Assembly: GCA_026770615.1 (NCBI GenBank)
Contig: MU631435.1
Location: forward strand, 195,170-214,294
DNA: 19,125 bases
Direction of reading: 5' to 3'
DNA from: Pavlovales sp. CCMP2436
Lineage: Eukaryota > Haptophyta > Pavlovophyceae > Pavlovales
In this document: positions 1-8,724 of the stretch, in pieces
Numbering within the stretch: position 1 is the stretch's first letter
How the letters are laid out: every line of letters begins with the position of its first letter
Notes under the pieces: generated by a model
The model's database searches: none
The model's input: only the letters and a program-made list of their open reading frames with translations
Told to the model about the DNA's origin: nothing
Position numbers and translations under genes: made by a program

Positions 1-30
1 CCCTCCCCCACCCCTCCCCCCCTCTTCAAC
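1..30. repeat. C-rich low-complexity window edge
   Basis: The first 30 bases are runs of C broken by single A or T bases. The far end of the window (19109-19125) is also a pure C run, so the window probably starts and stops where an assembler could not pass homopolymer. No biological role can be inferred. Confidence 0.7.
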
Positions 31-280
31 CACAAACCCACTTCCACCCCACCCCGGCTCGTCCTCAAGCGGCTCATCTTCAAGCGGCTCAAGCTTGTCT
101 GACACGTCGCATGCTGCTTCAGCTTGTGCTCGCCTTCCCGTCGTCCACGCGCCTGCAAATGTCTACCCGCATCGTTCGCGCGGCTGTCGTGCGAGCACGT
201 GCGGTGTGGAATGCCAGTTGCGCAAGTCAACCCGTAACCCGCCGATGCCGGCCGTCTCGCCCATGGCCCCCGACCGTGCG

Positions 281-597
281 CGAGCCTCCCGTCAGCATCA
301 AGACCCTCGCTTACACCGACCTCGTGGGACGCGGGGCGCACACTCACGGAGGGCAGACGGGGTGCATGCACATCCTCCCCTTGACCCGCAGGTCGCAGCC
401 AACCGCCAACCGACCCCCCACCTCTCCTTCGGCCTTCATCCCTGCTCCAATACCAATATTGGGGAAAAGTGAGATCGAGCCTTCCGTCAGCATCAAGACC
501 CTCGCTCACACCGACCTCATGGGACGCGGGGGCGCACACCCACGGAGGGCAGACGCGGGGGCGCACACCCACGGAGGGTCCGCATCAAGACCCTCGC
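281..597. repeat. Imperfect ~80 bp direct repeat, two copies plus a fragment
   Basis: Positions 281-361 and 476-557 share a nearly identical stretch containing GTCAGCATCAAGACCCTCGC, then CACACTCACGGAGGGCAGAC or its C-variant. A third partial copy of the 3' half follows at about 558-597. The two full copies are separated by ~195 bp. Open frames across this stretch overlap in several frames at once, as expected for GC-rich repeat DNA, so no gene is called. Confidence 0.75.
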
Positions 598-1196
598 CCG
601 CACAGCAGCACCTCTCGCACGCGCAGCAGACGAGGCCGCACGTGCTTCCGGCAAGACGACGCAGCCGAGGACCACGACACCCGGCAAGGCCCCCGCGGCG
701 AGCGCATCTGTGCCGTCGCAGCGGCTGAGGTCGGCCGCCCTGGATCCCGGATCGAGCTTGGTTGACAACTGACACCGCTCGATTCGACGATCTCCCTCTA
801 CAACATGACCCCGCTAATCCCGGCACCACGAAGCCGAGGACCACCTCGCTTGACAGCTCTCGGCCCACGACCTCATCGCTACCCATCTCGCAACTGGCAT
901 CTGCGGGAGATGCTTCGGCACCGCAATCGTCCCAATGACTTTCACTGGCATGCGGCGCACTGAGGGCTGCGTCGCTGCACGTGGCTACCCGTCGAGCCAC
1001 CACAGTGGAACCATCTTCAACCAAACTCGAACGAAATCGGCTGCTCAGAGCTCTGCCGGCGCACCAGTATCACCGCATGGTGATGCTGAGGCTAGAAACA
1101 GAGTGACGATCAGACGCTGACAACCGAGGCCTCCTGGACGCAGAGACTGCGCACCCGGCGGTAGAAGGGGCATCATAACATCATAACATAACATAA
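598..1196. other. Spacer without a recognisable gene
   Basis: Moderately GC-rich sequence. Short open frames exist on both strands (for example 506-1024 minus), but their translations are low in information, rich in Cys, Arg and Ser, and overlap one another. A short ATAACATA-type repeat sits at 1173-1195, just before the tandem repeat. I see no splice, promoter or RNA-gene signal I would defend. Confidence 0.5.
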
Positions 1197-1450
1197 CCTC
1201 TCCAGCCAGAGCGCCTACGGGCACACTCGACGCTGAAACGTCATTCATGACCTCTCCAGCCCGAAACCGAGCGCCTTCGGGCACAAAATCTCCCTGGCGT
1301 CCTCTGTGATATCTCCAGCCAGTGCGCCCACGGGCACACTCGACGCTCAAGCGTCATTCGTGACCTCTCCAGCCCTAGCGCCTTCTTGGGGCACAAACTC
1401 TCGCTGGCGTCCTCTGTGACCTCTCGAGCCAGAGCGCCCAAGGGCACACT
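1197..1450. repeat. Tandem repeat, ~112 bp unit, about 2.3 copies
   Basis: Units begin near 1201, 1314 and 1424 with TCCAGCCAGAGCGCC-like sequence (TCGAGCC in the third). Each continues through GGGCACACTCGACGCT, a CTCTCCAGCC block and CTGGCGTCCTCTGTGA. Spacing is 113 then 110 bp. Each unit is itself two related halves, each with a CCAGCC...GCGCC...GGGCAC core, so it probably arose from a ~55 bp ancestor. Confidence 0.85.
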
Positions 1451-1502
1451 GCCACACCACCTATACAACACTAAGCCATACCAGCTATACAACACGGCGC
1501 CG

Positions 1503-2495
1503 TGCATGACCACGAAGGGCGATGGCATTTGTGCGGGCGGTCTGCTAAGACAAGCACGGCGCTATGCATGACCCCGAAGGGCGATGGTCTACTAAGACAT
1601 GCACGACGGCACTATGGCAACGACTCCGAGGGGCGGTAACATTCTGTGCGGGCGGTCTGCGAAGACAATCATGGCACTTTGCATGGCCCCGAGGAGCGGT
1701 GACATTCTGTGCGGGCGGTCTGATAAGTCAAGCGCGGCACTATGCTGCACGGCCCCGAGGGGAGGTGACAATCTGTGAGGGCGGTCTGCTAAGACAGGCG
1801 AGGCACTTTGCATGACCCCGAGGGGCGATGACATTTGTGCAGGCGGTCTGCTAAGACAGGCACGACACTATGCGACAACCCCAATGGGCGGTGACATTCT
1901 CTACGGACAGTCTGCTACGACAAGCACGGAATATGCATGACCCCGAAGGGCGATGATATTGTGCGGGCGGTCTGCGAAGACAAGCGCGGCACTATTGGCC
2001 CCGAGGGGTGGTGACATTCTGTGCGGGCGGTCTACTAAGACAACCACGGCACTATGCATGACCCCGAGGGGCGATGCCATTTGTGCGGGCGGACTGCTGA
2101 GATATGCACAGTACTATGCAGCGACCCCGAGGGGCGATGACATTCTGTGTGGGCGGTCTGCTAAGACAAGCACAGCACTATGGCGCGCGGTCTCGAGGGG
2201 CCGCTATGCATGACCCCGAAGGGCGATGCCATTCATGCAGCGGTCTGCTAAGACATGCACGGCACTATGCAACGGCACCAAGGGGCGGTGACATTCTGTG
2301 CGGGCGGTCTGCCAACCAAGACAAGCGGCGCACTATGGAGCACGACCCTCCTGAAGGGCGATAAAATTCTCTGCAGGCGGTCTGCTAATGACATGCATGG
2401 CACTATGCATGACCATGAGGAGCGATGATGTTTGTGCGGGCGGACTGCTAAGATATGCACGACACTAACTATGCGACGACCCCGAGGGGCGGTTT
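1503..2495. repeat. Minisatellite, ~63 bp unit, about 15 degenerate copies
   Basis: The core GCGGGCGGTCTGCTAAGACA recurs about every 60-66 bp (near 1535, 1650, 1714, 1780, 1840, 1905, 1965, 2025, 2087, 2151, 2237, 2302, 2375 and 2437). Between cores lie GGCACTATGCATGACCCCGA and GGGGCGATGACATT. Some units are shortened (around 1586) or extended (around 2165-2240). Because the unit is close to a multiple of three, long open frames appear in several frames on both strands. I treat those as by-products, not genes. Confidence 0.9.
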
Positions 2496-2615
2496 CGGTG
2501 GGACAGGCTGCTCTTGGTAGTAATGAGGTTTTGATTCGAGACGGTCTCTGGTTACGTTTTCCCACGTTTGATGTGCGCAAGCGTTGCTGGCCTCGGCTGG
2601 GCCTAAGGGTAGGCT

Positions 2616-2802
2616 TCAGCTGCGCATGGAGGGTATGGTCGGGTTTACACCTGTTAATGAATCTTCATTATTCGTAGGTTGGTTGCGCATCAGGCATCTT
2701 CGTTTGGCAGGGGTGGTCAGTGCACTGGCGTCCGTTGGGGGTATGGGCGCTTGCTTTATAGGTGGTATGGCCGTTGGGGATATGGGCTCATACTGAGCGA
2801 TG
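2616..2802 (-). pseudogene. Frame-shifted tail of the repeat-bearing gene
   Basis: Downstream of the stop that ends the 2803-3279 gene, a different minus-strand frame carries on with the same kind of peptide: AQYEPISPTAIPPIKQAPIP, then a Thr/Pro/Arg-rich end. The DNA repeat copy around 2800-2840 is shorter than its neighbours, which explains the frame change. I infer that the original protein was longer and that one repeat copy lost a non-triplet number of bases. A sequencing slip within the repeat would look the same. Confidence 0.5.
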
Positions 2803-2996
2803 CTATACAGGCTCATACCGCAGAAATGGTATAGCCGCTGGTGCCTCGTTTTGGGCGATGCTGTCTGCTGGGGGTATGGGCTCATACTGCATAAGAGGTA
2901 AGGCTGATGGTTCCTTGTTTTGAGCGATGCTGTCCGTTGGGGGTATGGGTTCGTATTGTATAGGTGGTATGGCCGCTGGTGCTGTGTTTTGATTCA
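2803..2996 (-). repeat. 69 bp coding tandem repeat
   Basis: Near-copies of a 69 bp unit, marked on the plus strand by GTTTTGAGCGATGCTGTC followed by GGGGGTATGGG. They encode the QYEPIPP...DSIAQN repeat on the minus strand. The copy nearest 2803 is internally shortened, coinciding with the break in reading frame. Confidence 0.8.
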
Positions 2997-3279
2997 GTTT
3001 CCTTGCTGCCCGCTCAGCTGTCCGGGCGGCCCACATGGCTACCTTAAACTTATACGCGTCGTATAGAAATACATTGTCCTTAGTTGACGCCGCTGATGCT
3101 TCGATTGCCGCTTCTCGTGATTTGTGCATGATGAGGCTATGGCGTAGGAGAGTGTAGTGTAAGTCGCCGGGCTTGGGTGCGTCACCGGTGTCGACGTCCT
3201 TCTTTCTGAGCTCTTCTTTGACACTTAATCCTACCCTTCCGGTTAAGTAGTCCGGCCGAGATATCATGTGTGTCGCCAT
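2803..3279 (-). CDS. Hypothetical protein with C-terminal Pro-rich 23-residue repeats
   Basis: I do not recognise the family. The chosen start is the ATG at 3279 (context AAATCAATGG). The frame is open 35 codons further up to a GTG at 3384, but that part is Arg/Cys/Ser-rich and looks like leader or intron. From 3279 the protein has a mixed, protein-like N-terminal part (~100 residues, with HMISRPDYLTGRVGLSVKEE and a helix-prone region rich in Ala, Lys and Arg). Then come tandem repeats of ~23 residues with the core QYEPIPPTDSIAQN. Two are complete; the third becomes RYEPV and stops at TAG. The repeats continue in another frame downstream. Codon choice is less GC-biased than in the genes at 7600-14000. 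Function is unknown; the tail could be a flexible linker. Confidence 0.55.
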   Translation of the reverse strand: MATHMISRPDYLTGRVGLSVKEELRKKDVDTGDAPKPGDLHYTLLRHSLIMHKSREAAIEASAASTKDNVFLYDAYKFKVAMWAARTAERAARKLNQNTAPAAIPPIQYEPIPPTDSIAQNKEPSALPLMQYEPIPPADSIAQNEAPAAIPFLRYEPV

Positions 3280-3384
3280 TGATTTTGATTTGGCGGGTCC
3301 CAGGCAGGCTCGGGGACAGTTCCTTGCAGAGGAAGCGGTGGAGGCGCGGCAAGGCTCGCCATGCGGTGCGGATTTATTGAGCAC

Positions 3385-3927
3385 GGCGCGGTCGATGGGT
3401 CAGTAGTAAAACAGTATGTTAGCAGCCGCAGATTAACAGAAAGCGGCGCGGCGAGGCCTAGAAGCGGCGCAGCACAATACCACGATTGCTCGTCAACGGA
3501 AAAGCACCGCCACGACCTCCCCTAACGGGCTGAGTCGCTCCGCTATCGCCTCGCCACGCCGCCCAATGGGCCGAGCCGCGTTCAATCTGACCGTGCCACG
3601 CATAATTGATAAATATTGAGCGCCGCCTGACGGGGGCCTCGCCGCGCCGCCCTTGACGGGCCACGCCGCTCCACTCCTAATTCACCGCACCACCCTACGG
3701 GCCGCGCTCAGCAGAATTGGATACGTGGTCAGATTCATTAAATGGATATGAATCTGCAGACTTGGATAAGTGGTCAGATTTATGTGCAACTCCGCGCCGC
3801 ACCGTCCGGTGCCGCGCACCGCCGCCCCCTCTGAAAGAGTTGTCCTTCTCTTCCTCTTCGGACACACCGCCTACCGGTTCATCGTGAGCTTATGGGGTTC
3901 CGGTAATGCCGGAGGCTCGGTCAGGGG
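3385..3927. other. Spacer with a short direct repeat
   Basis: No gene is supported. TTGGATACGTGGTCAGATT at 3717-3735 recurs at 3762-3780 with one change, 45 bp apart. Around 3430-3700 several GCGGCGCGGC / GCCGCGCCGC words occur on both strands and could pair with one another, but they do not form one clear hairpin. Confidence 0.5.
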
Positions 3928-4146
3928 ATGGATAATGGGATGACGTATGGGGAGCCGGATCAGCTCGAAGGAGTGATCAGGTTTATCCAGCCCTGCCCGG
4001 CCAGCACTTGGGTCCCCCGAGAGCTGGGTTGGTCATACCTCGCCCTCGCAGTAGGGTTGTTCTCGACCACCCCGCACGAGAGGCGGCAGCGTCTTTCCCC
4101 ATCTGTCAAACACCGTGTGAAGGTTGTTGGTCAGAGGGGTTTTTAG
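3928..4146 (+). pseudogene. Possible coding remnant upstream of the Pro/Arg-rich ORF
   Basis: An open frame starts at an ATG at 3928 and ends at a TAG just past the 5' limit of the next ORF. Its middle (GVIRFIQPCPASTWVPRELG, then a hydrophobic stretch and a basic end) looks more protein-like than the surrounding shadows. I cannot assign it. It may belong to the same element as the 4124-5269 ORF, separated by a frameshift or an unrecognised intron. Confidence 0.25.
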
Positions 4147-5269
4147 TAGGAGGAAGGTTGCCTTAAAGGGCATGCCAACGAGACCCCCATGTCAGTTGGT
4201 GCGCCCATCTATTATTACAAGTGTTGGTCTAAGGAAGGAAAGGGAAGGTGTAGTCCGGGACCCCCCCCCACCGCCCGTGCGTGCAACGCCACACAACCCG
4301 ATACCCAGAGTCCGCCTCGAGGCCATACGGGGTGAGCCACGCCAACGCGAAAAGGCAGCCACACAGCAAAATCCTACCCTCACGCCACCAACGGCCTCGC
4401 CAGCCATGCCTCACGCGCCCACACCAAGGCCGCCACGCAAACGGGCGCAGAGCCAAGCCGCGCCCGCCACACGCGAGAGGCATTCCCCCCCACACCTAAG
4501 CCGACCACACCACAGATGCCAACACCAGTCATCCCCCCAGGGCCACAAACAACGGCCGCCCCCCATCGCACCAAATGGGGCCACGCCATCCACGCACACA
4601 CGCACATTGCGCTCATCCAAACGGCCAGTGGAAGCCTGCCAGTTCACCGTACCACCTACGGAAGGGGAACAGCCACAGATCCCCGAGCCATCAACAGGAA
4701 AACGCCCGCCTCGCTACACGAAACCACAGCAAGCCCACCACGCAAATGCTCACAGGGCCGAGCCAAGCCCGACACCCCACAGCCTAAGCCGACCACTTTA
4801 CAGGGCAACTCCACCCGGCCCACCGGCGCCACAAGTAGCGGCCGCTCACATCACAGCAGCCGAGGACATGCCGGCGCCTCCTCACCCGCGCACATTGCGT
4901 TCATCCAAACGCCCACTGGAAGTCAACCAGACTCACCCACCCATGGAACCGGACCAGACACAACAGTCGATTGTGGAACAGGAGCAGACTCGCACGACGC
5001 TGCTCCCCACAGACAACATCGGAACGACCGCCACCAGAGCCCCACACCACCGTGTTCTGCGCTCATCCATGCGGCCCAAAGCAGCGACACAGACCCACAC
5101 ACCCCAGCAACCAGCAGAGGCGCGCCAAAAGCGCAGGAAGAGAGAGGGACAATACCCCGAAGCCACATCGGCAGAGTCGCGCCACAAGCGCAAGTGGGAA
5201 GAACAATACCCCGAAAACACACCGCAACATATCGAGCCCGAGGCCCAACCTCCTGAGGGGGTGGGGTAG
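4124..5269 (+). CDS. Pro/Arg/His-rich repetitive protein, possibly a mobile-element tail
   Basis: A 381-codon open frame, dominated by Pro, Arg, Thr, His and Gln after the first ~40 residues. No catalytic domain is visible. The motif RTLRSSKRP occurs twice (near residues 160 and 258) and again as RVLRSSMRP (near 310). Near the C-terminus, KRRKREGQYPEATS is followed by HKRKWEEQYPENTP, a second duplicated basic motif. The true start is uncertain: the first codon is TTG (4124), and the first in-frame ATG at 4154 is a better candidate. It ends with TAG, and a 17 bp hairpin starts 14 bases later. Its low complexity and internal duplication would fit a fast-evolving linker or tail, for example of a retroelement polyprotein. 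That is inference only; the frame could also be chance in GC-rich repeat DNA. Confidence 0.4.
   Translation: MLVRGVFSRRKVALKGMPTRPPCQLVRPSIITSVGLRKEREGVVRDPPPPPVRATPHNPIPRVRLEAIRGEPRQREKAATQQNPTLTPPTASPAMPHAPTPRPPRKRAQSQAAPATRERHSPPHLSRPHHRCQHQSSPQGHKQRPPPIAPNGATPSTHTRTLRSSKRPVEACQFTVPPTEGEQPQIPEPSTGKRPPRYTKPQQAHHANAHRAEPSPTPHSLSRPLYRATPPGPPAPQVAAAHITAAEDMPAPPHPRTLRSSKRPLEVNQTHPPMEPDQTQQSIVEQEQTRTTLLPTDNIGTTATRAPHHRVLRSSMRPKAATQTHTPQQPAEARQKRRKREGQYPEATSAESRHKRKWEEQYPENTPQHIEPEAQPPEGVG
4431..5010 (+). repeat. ~290-300 bp imperfect tandem duplication inside the ORF
   Basis: Landmarks recur in order: CCACGCAAA with GAGCCAAGCC (4431 and 4737), CCTAAGCCGACCAC (4496 and 4783), and CGCACATTGCG with TCATCCAAACG (about 4607 and 4899). 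Spacing drifts between ~287 and ~306 bp, so small indels have accumulated. The repeat encodes the two RTLRSSKRP-containing segments. A third, shorter relative begins near 5048 (GTTCTGCGCTCATCC). Confidence 0.75.
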
Positions 5270-5282
5270 ACCGACAAGCCTC

Positions 5283-5325
5283 CACCGTGTAATTCTTGCT
5301 CCTTGTGGGCAAGAATCACACGGTG
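5283..5325. other. Strong hairpin: 17 bp stem, 9-base loop
   Basis: CACCGTGTAATTCTTGC at 5283-5299 is complementary to GCAAGAATCACACGGTG at 5309-5325 with one mismatch out of 17. The loop is 5300-5308. It starts 14 bases after the stop codon of the 381-codon ORF, so it could shape the 3' end of that transcript. It could equally be an end structure of a mobile element. Confidence 0.8.
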
Positions 5326-5407
5326 AGATACAGGCTGTCGGAGTTTATTAGTCTGTTTATTATGTGCTACAGGTGCGGCATGTGCGCAGGCGAGCTGCAT
5401 TTTGAGA

Positions 5408-5529
5408 CGAGCGAGAAGCAGCAGCGGCCGGTCAGCGCGCGCCAGTCAGAGAGTCGTCGATTGTCGTGTGTCTGATCAGCCTCAGTGGTGGAGACGGTAT
5501 CCGTGTGCTCTGCTAAGGTCCCTTGATCC
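5408..5529 (-). repeat. Dispersed repeat, copy A (inverted relative to 17303-17405)
   Basis: Read on the minus strand, 5529 to 5408 matches 17303-17405 on the plus strand. Shared landmarks are GGATCAAG-GACCT, GCAGAGCACAC-GATACCGT, ACTGAG-CTGATCA, AATCGACGA, then CCGGC, CTGCTGC and TCTCGCTCG. This copy has ~22 bases (5433-5454 region) that are absent from the other. Homology stops at GGATCAAG on one side and just past CTCGCTCG on the other, as for a small inserted element. Confidence 0.75.
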
Positions 5530-5637
5530 GAGTGTTCTCGCAACGCTCGGGTCATGTGGAGACCTGTCAGGGGACGGACGTATTTCTAGATATTTACACA
5601 GGTACGAGGTCGTGCGGCGTTAGCTATACTTATCTTC

Positions 5638-7064
5638 GCCGAGCACAGCGCAGCGTTAACTCGCTGCGGTCGGTTTCGAGGCGCGCACGCGCCCACCTAG
5701 CTGAAGCTGTGGCAGGCTCAGCGCAGTGGCAGTAGCCGCTCTCATCTGGACACCGCTCGCCCGGCTCTCGCCGGAGCTTGCTGGTGATCCATGCTTTCTC
5801 GTAACACAGCACAGTCTGACTGTCGCAGCGTTGCCATATGCGTTCGGCCCAGCTCAGTTCGCTCAAGCCAACGCAACGCAATGGGCTTCCAGCCATTCAA
5901 TCGCCCGCTCGCACGGCTCTAGCCACTGAGGACTGGCCAGCGCTTGCCAGTTCTCGATGCCGAGCACAGCGCAGCGTCAGAACGTCCGCACGCGATTACC
6001 CAGCTAAAGCTCTGCAGGCTCAGCGCAGCGGCAGCAGCCGCTCTCATCTGGACACCGCTCGCCCAGCTCTCGCCGGAGCTTGCTGGCGGTCCATGTTTTC
6101 TCTCAACGCAGCATAGTCTGACAGCGTTGCCATGCGCGTCCGGCCCAACTCAGTACAGCCAACGCGATACAATGGCCTTTCAGCCATTTCATCGCCCGCT
6201 CGCCCGGCTCTTCTAGCCAGCAAGCGCTGGCCAGTCCTCGTCGCTAGGCACAGCGCAGAGTCAGCTCGCTTCAGCCGGTCTTGTGGCGCGCACGCGCCCA
6301 CCTAGCTAAAGCTGTGGCAGGCTCAGCGCAGCGGCAGCCGCCGCACTCAACTGGGCACCGCTCGCCCGGCTCTCGCCGCAGCTTGCTGGTTGTCAATGCC
6401 TCCTCGCAACGCAGCACAGTTCTGGCTGTCGAAGCGTTGCCACTTGCCATACGCGCCGAGCCTAGCTCAGTACGCTGAAGCCGGCGCGACACAAATCACA
6501 ATGGCCTTCTAGCCATTCACTCGCCCCGCTCTCCCGGCTCTAGCCAGCAAACATGGCCAGTCCTCGTTGCCGAGCAAAGCGCAGCGTCAGCGCGCGGTAG
6601 CCGGTCTCGAGGCGCGCACGCGCCCACCCAGCTAAAGCTCTGGTGGGCTCAGCGCAGCAGCAGCAGCCGCTTACATCTAGGCACCGCTCGCCTGGCTCAC
6701 GCCGGAGCTTGCTGGTGGTCCATGCCTTCTCGCAAAGCAGCACAGCTCTGACTGTCGCAGCGTTGCCATGCGCGTCCGGCCCAGCTTAATACGCTCAAGC
6801 CGGCGCGACGAAAAGGCCTTCCAGCCATATGAACCCATTCAATTGGCCCGCTCGTTCGGCTCTAGCCGGCGAGAAGGCCATATTTCTCGTCGTCGAAAAC
6901 AGCGCAGCATCAGCGCGCTGCAGTCGGTCCCGAGGCGCGCACGTGCCCACCCAGCTGAAGCGGTGGCAGGCTCAGCACAGCGGCAGCAGCCGCTCTTATC
7001 TGGGCACCGCTCGCCCGGCTCTCCCCGGAGCTTGCTGGTCGTCCATGCCTTCTCGCAACGCAGC
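5638..7064. repeat. Satellite-like array, ~321 bp unit, 4 copies plus a partial fifth
   Basis: Units start at GCCGAGCACAGCGCAG-like sequence near 5638, 5959, 6243, 6569 and 6892, giving spacings of 321, 284, 326 and 323 bp. Shared blocks in order are GAGGCGCGCACGCGCCCACC, AGCTAAAGCT, CAGGCTCAGCGCAG, GGCACCGCTCGCCCGGCTC, GGAGCTTGCTGGT, TCTCGCAACGCAGCACAG, GCGTTGCCATGCG and GGCCTTCCAGCCAT. The fifth copy stops near 7064. Minus-strand open frames recur at matching places in each unit because the DNA repeats. I see no independent sign that they are translated. Confidence 0.9.
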
Positions 7065-7599
7065 TACGATCGTCGCAACGCCCACCAGTCTCAGGAGTTC
7101 TCATTCCCGACTCTTCCTTTTTCTCACTTCGTCTTCTTCGAGCTGGCACTGCGAGTGCTAGCGCTCGCTGTGCGTCCACCCGTATAGTTATATATGGGCC
7201 AGGTGCCCGCACGCCCACTGTCAGGAGCCTTGCTTCGCCTGTGGGTCTGCAGCCCAGGATGTACGGCCTCGTGCACAGCACGAAGCGGCTCGCAAACACA
7301 GGGCAGCTGAGCAATGGAGTGCCGGACCGACGGTCCGGTCATTCCCGCAGTAATACCAACGTATCCTCTCATGAGAGGGAGGGTAAGATAACCGTCTAGA
7401 TCATAAAATAGTTTTATAATATATTCCGCTCGAGACCCGTCATCGTCGGTTCATAACGACGTCACTCTCGCGAGTGAATCCGCCGTGCCTGCAGGTACCT
7501 CTAGCTGCGCTTGTGCGCTGAAGGCCCATCACTGGCAAAAAATTATATCGTCGAGTTGCCGAAGGTACCAGAGTCCTCGCCAAAGTTGCCGTCACCGCG
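7065..7599. other. Spacer with a TATA-like word and a perfect 7 bp palindrome
   Basis: No gene is called. TATAGTTATATATGG lies at about 7183-7197 and could be a core promoter for either strand, but no downstream start pairs with it convincingly. CCGGACC at 7322-7328 pairs perfectly with GGTCCGG at 7332-7338 around a 3-base loop. Confidence 0.4.
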
Positions 7600-7914
7600 T
7601 CAGGCCCGCCGGTTTCTTTTCCCGTCGTCGTCACCACTGCTGCTCTCATCACTCAATCTCGAGTGTTTGTCGGGTTTGCCTACCCAGTTTGCCAGTGAAC
7701 TGATTACCCTGGTGATGAACTCTGGGATAGACTCGCTCGCGGCTTGAAAGAGAACATGCAGCGGCAGCGCCGGCAGCAAAACCTGCAGTGTCTGCGACAA
7801 CAGCGAAACCTCGGCAGCGGGCGCGTCCGCGGGTGCGTTAGCGGCAGGAGCCGCTGCCACACCGGTTACCGCGTCTGCCACGGGAGATGGCACCACCAGC
7901 TCCTCGATCCCGCG
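7600..7914 (-). CDS. C-terminal segment of an Ala/Pro-rich hypothetical protein
   Basis: This minus-strand frame runs from just after the 12 bp repeats to a TGA and encodes a convincing protein end. It begins IEELVVPSPVADAV, has an Ala/Pro-rich linker, a hydrophobic helix-like stretch (LLSQTLQVLLPALPLHVLFQ), FITRVISSLANWVGK, and an acidic/basic tail (DESSSGDDDGKRNRR). A TGA lies just upstream in this frame. I infer that it belongs with the frame at 7866-8620 and that a frameshift or missed intron near 7905-7915 separates them. The family is not recognised. Confidence 0.5.
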   Translation of the reverse strand, partial: RGIEELVVPSPVADAVTGVAAAPAANAPADAPAAEVSLLSQTLQVLLPALPLHVLFQAASESIPEFITRVISSLANWVGKPDKHSRLSDESSSGDDDGKRNRRA

Positions 7915-8480
7915 TCAGCGGGCGCGTCAGCGGGCGCGTCAGCGGGCGCGTCAGCGGGCGCGTCAGTGGGCGCGGGCACAGGCGCCTGGGTGCGCTCCGC
8001 AGCCGCCAGGGTGCGCTCCGCTGCACGGCGGGCTGACCGGCCCGCGCGTGCACCCATGCCGTCCACGTGGGGCTTACCCCCCACCGCCGCCCCGCGGGGC
8101 TTGCCACCTGCCGCCCGCCGCTGCTGCGGCGCGATAGGAACGCGAGCGGTAAGCACGAACATCACGCGCCCCTCGCTCACGAACCACGGCACGATCTCGA
8201 AGTCGGCGCCATCGGGTAGCACTTTCGTCAGATGTGCGCATAAACCAATTAATCTCGCCTCCCAATCGTCGCCCGCCGCAGCCACTCCGCACGCGCCCGA
8301 GTTCCACTCCCGCGGCGCGCGCTCCTCGACGTACCGCCCCACGGCGTACGCCCAGCCAAACGGCCCACACCGCGGCTTCACCTGCACGCCTTGTCCAGGC
8401 TTGCAGAGGAGCAGCGTCGAGACGCAAAGCTCAACCGCGATCTTGTCGGCCGCGGTCGCGCATGCCGGTGTCGGCGTGCG
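7866..8480 (-). CDS. N-terminal part of a hypothetical protein, frame broken at an Ala-Asp-Ala-Pro repeat
   Basis: The minus frame is open from about 8620. The protein-like part starts near 8480 (IAVELCVSTLLLCKPGQGVQ) and continues through CGPFGWAYAVGRYVEERAP and DFEIVPWFVSEGRVMFVLTA. An Ala/Arg-rich region follows, then (ADAP)n encoded by a 12 bp repeat. The frame then reads into a short unrelated tail and stops at 7866. The more natural continuation is the 7600-7914 frame. The real start is unknown: no convincing ATG precedes the conserved-looking part, so it may begin at a splice acceptor. The N-terminal half could be a small alpha/beta domain. I do not recognise it. Confidence 0.5.
   Translation of the reverse strand, partial: RTPTPACATAADKIAVELCVSTLLLCKPGQGVQVKPRCGPFGWAYAVGRYVEERAPREWNSGACGVAAAGDDWEARLIGLCAHLTKVLPDGADFEIVPWFVSEGRVMFVLTARVPIAPQQRRAAGGKPRGAAVGGKPHVDGMGARAGRSARRAAERTLAAAERTQAPVPAPTDAPADAPADAPADAPADAGSRSWWCHLPWQTR
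7912..7970. repeat. 12 bp coding microrepeat (GCGTCAGCGGGC)n
   Basis: About five consecutive copies of GCGTCAGCGGGC, one with T for C. On the minus strand they encode Ala-Asp-Ala-Pro repeats. Because the unit is 12 bases, copy-number changes alone would not break the frame, so the frame change next to it needs another cause. Confidence 0.9.
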
Positions 8481-8724
8481 GTGTGCGGCGTTATCAGCCG
8501 CTTTCGGTGTCCTCCTCCACCCGCTCTCCTCGGGAGCGACGTTACCGCCGCGCCTCCAAGAGCCCTCGCCGCCGAGGCGGCGACGAGTTCGGCATCGCAG
8601 CCGTTTCCCAGATTGACTACATCATGACTTTTGACCTGGTGAATTAAGGGAGTTGAACAAAAAATTCTGTTCGTGTTTTTTCTGCTCCGCCGGCTTTAAA
8701 ATGCGTCCGTATTACGGATCTCAC

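Noticed and set aside
1564..2364. Plus-strand ORFs reading CGRSAKTS-type peptides
   Set aside because: They come from the 63 bp minisatellite, whose unit is a multiple of three; several frames are open at once.
5630..6743. Recurrent minus-strand ORFs (SKLRREPGERC...) across the satellite
   Set aside because: The same peptide recurs because the DNA repeats. Frames are not continuous from unit to unit and indels between units are not in multiples of three.
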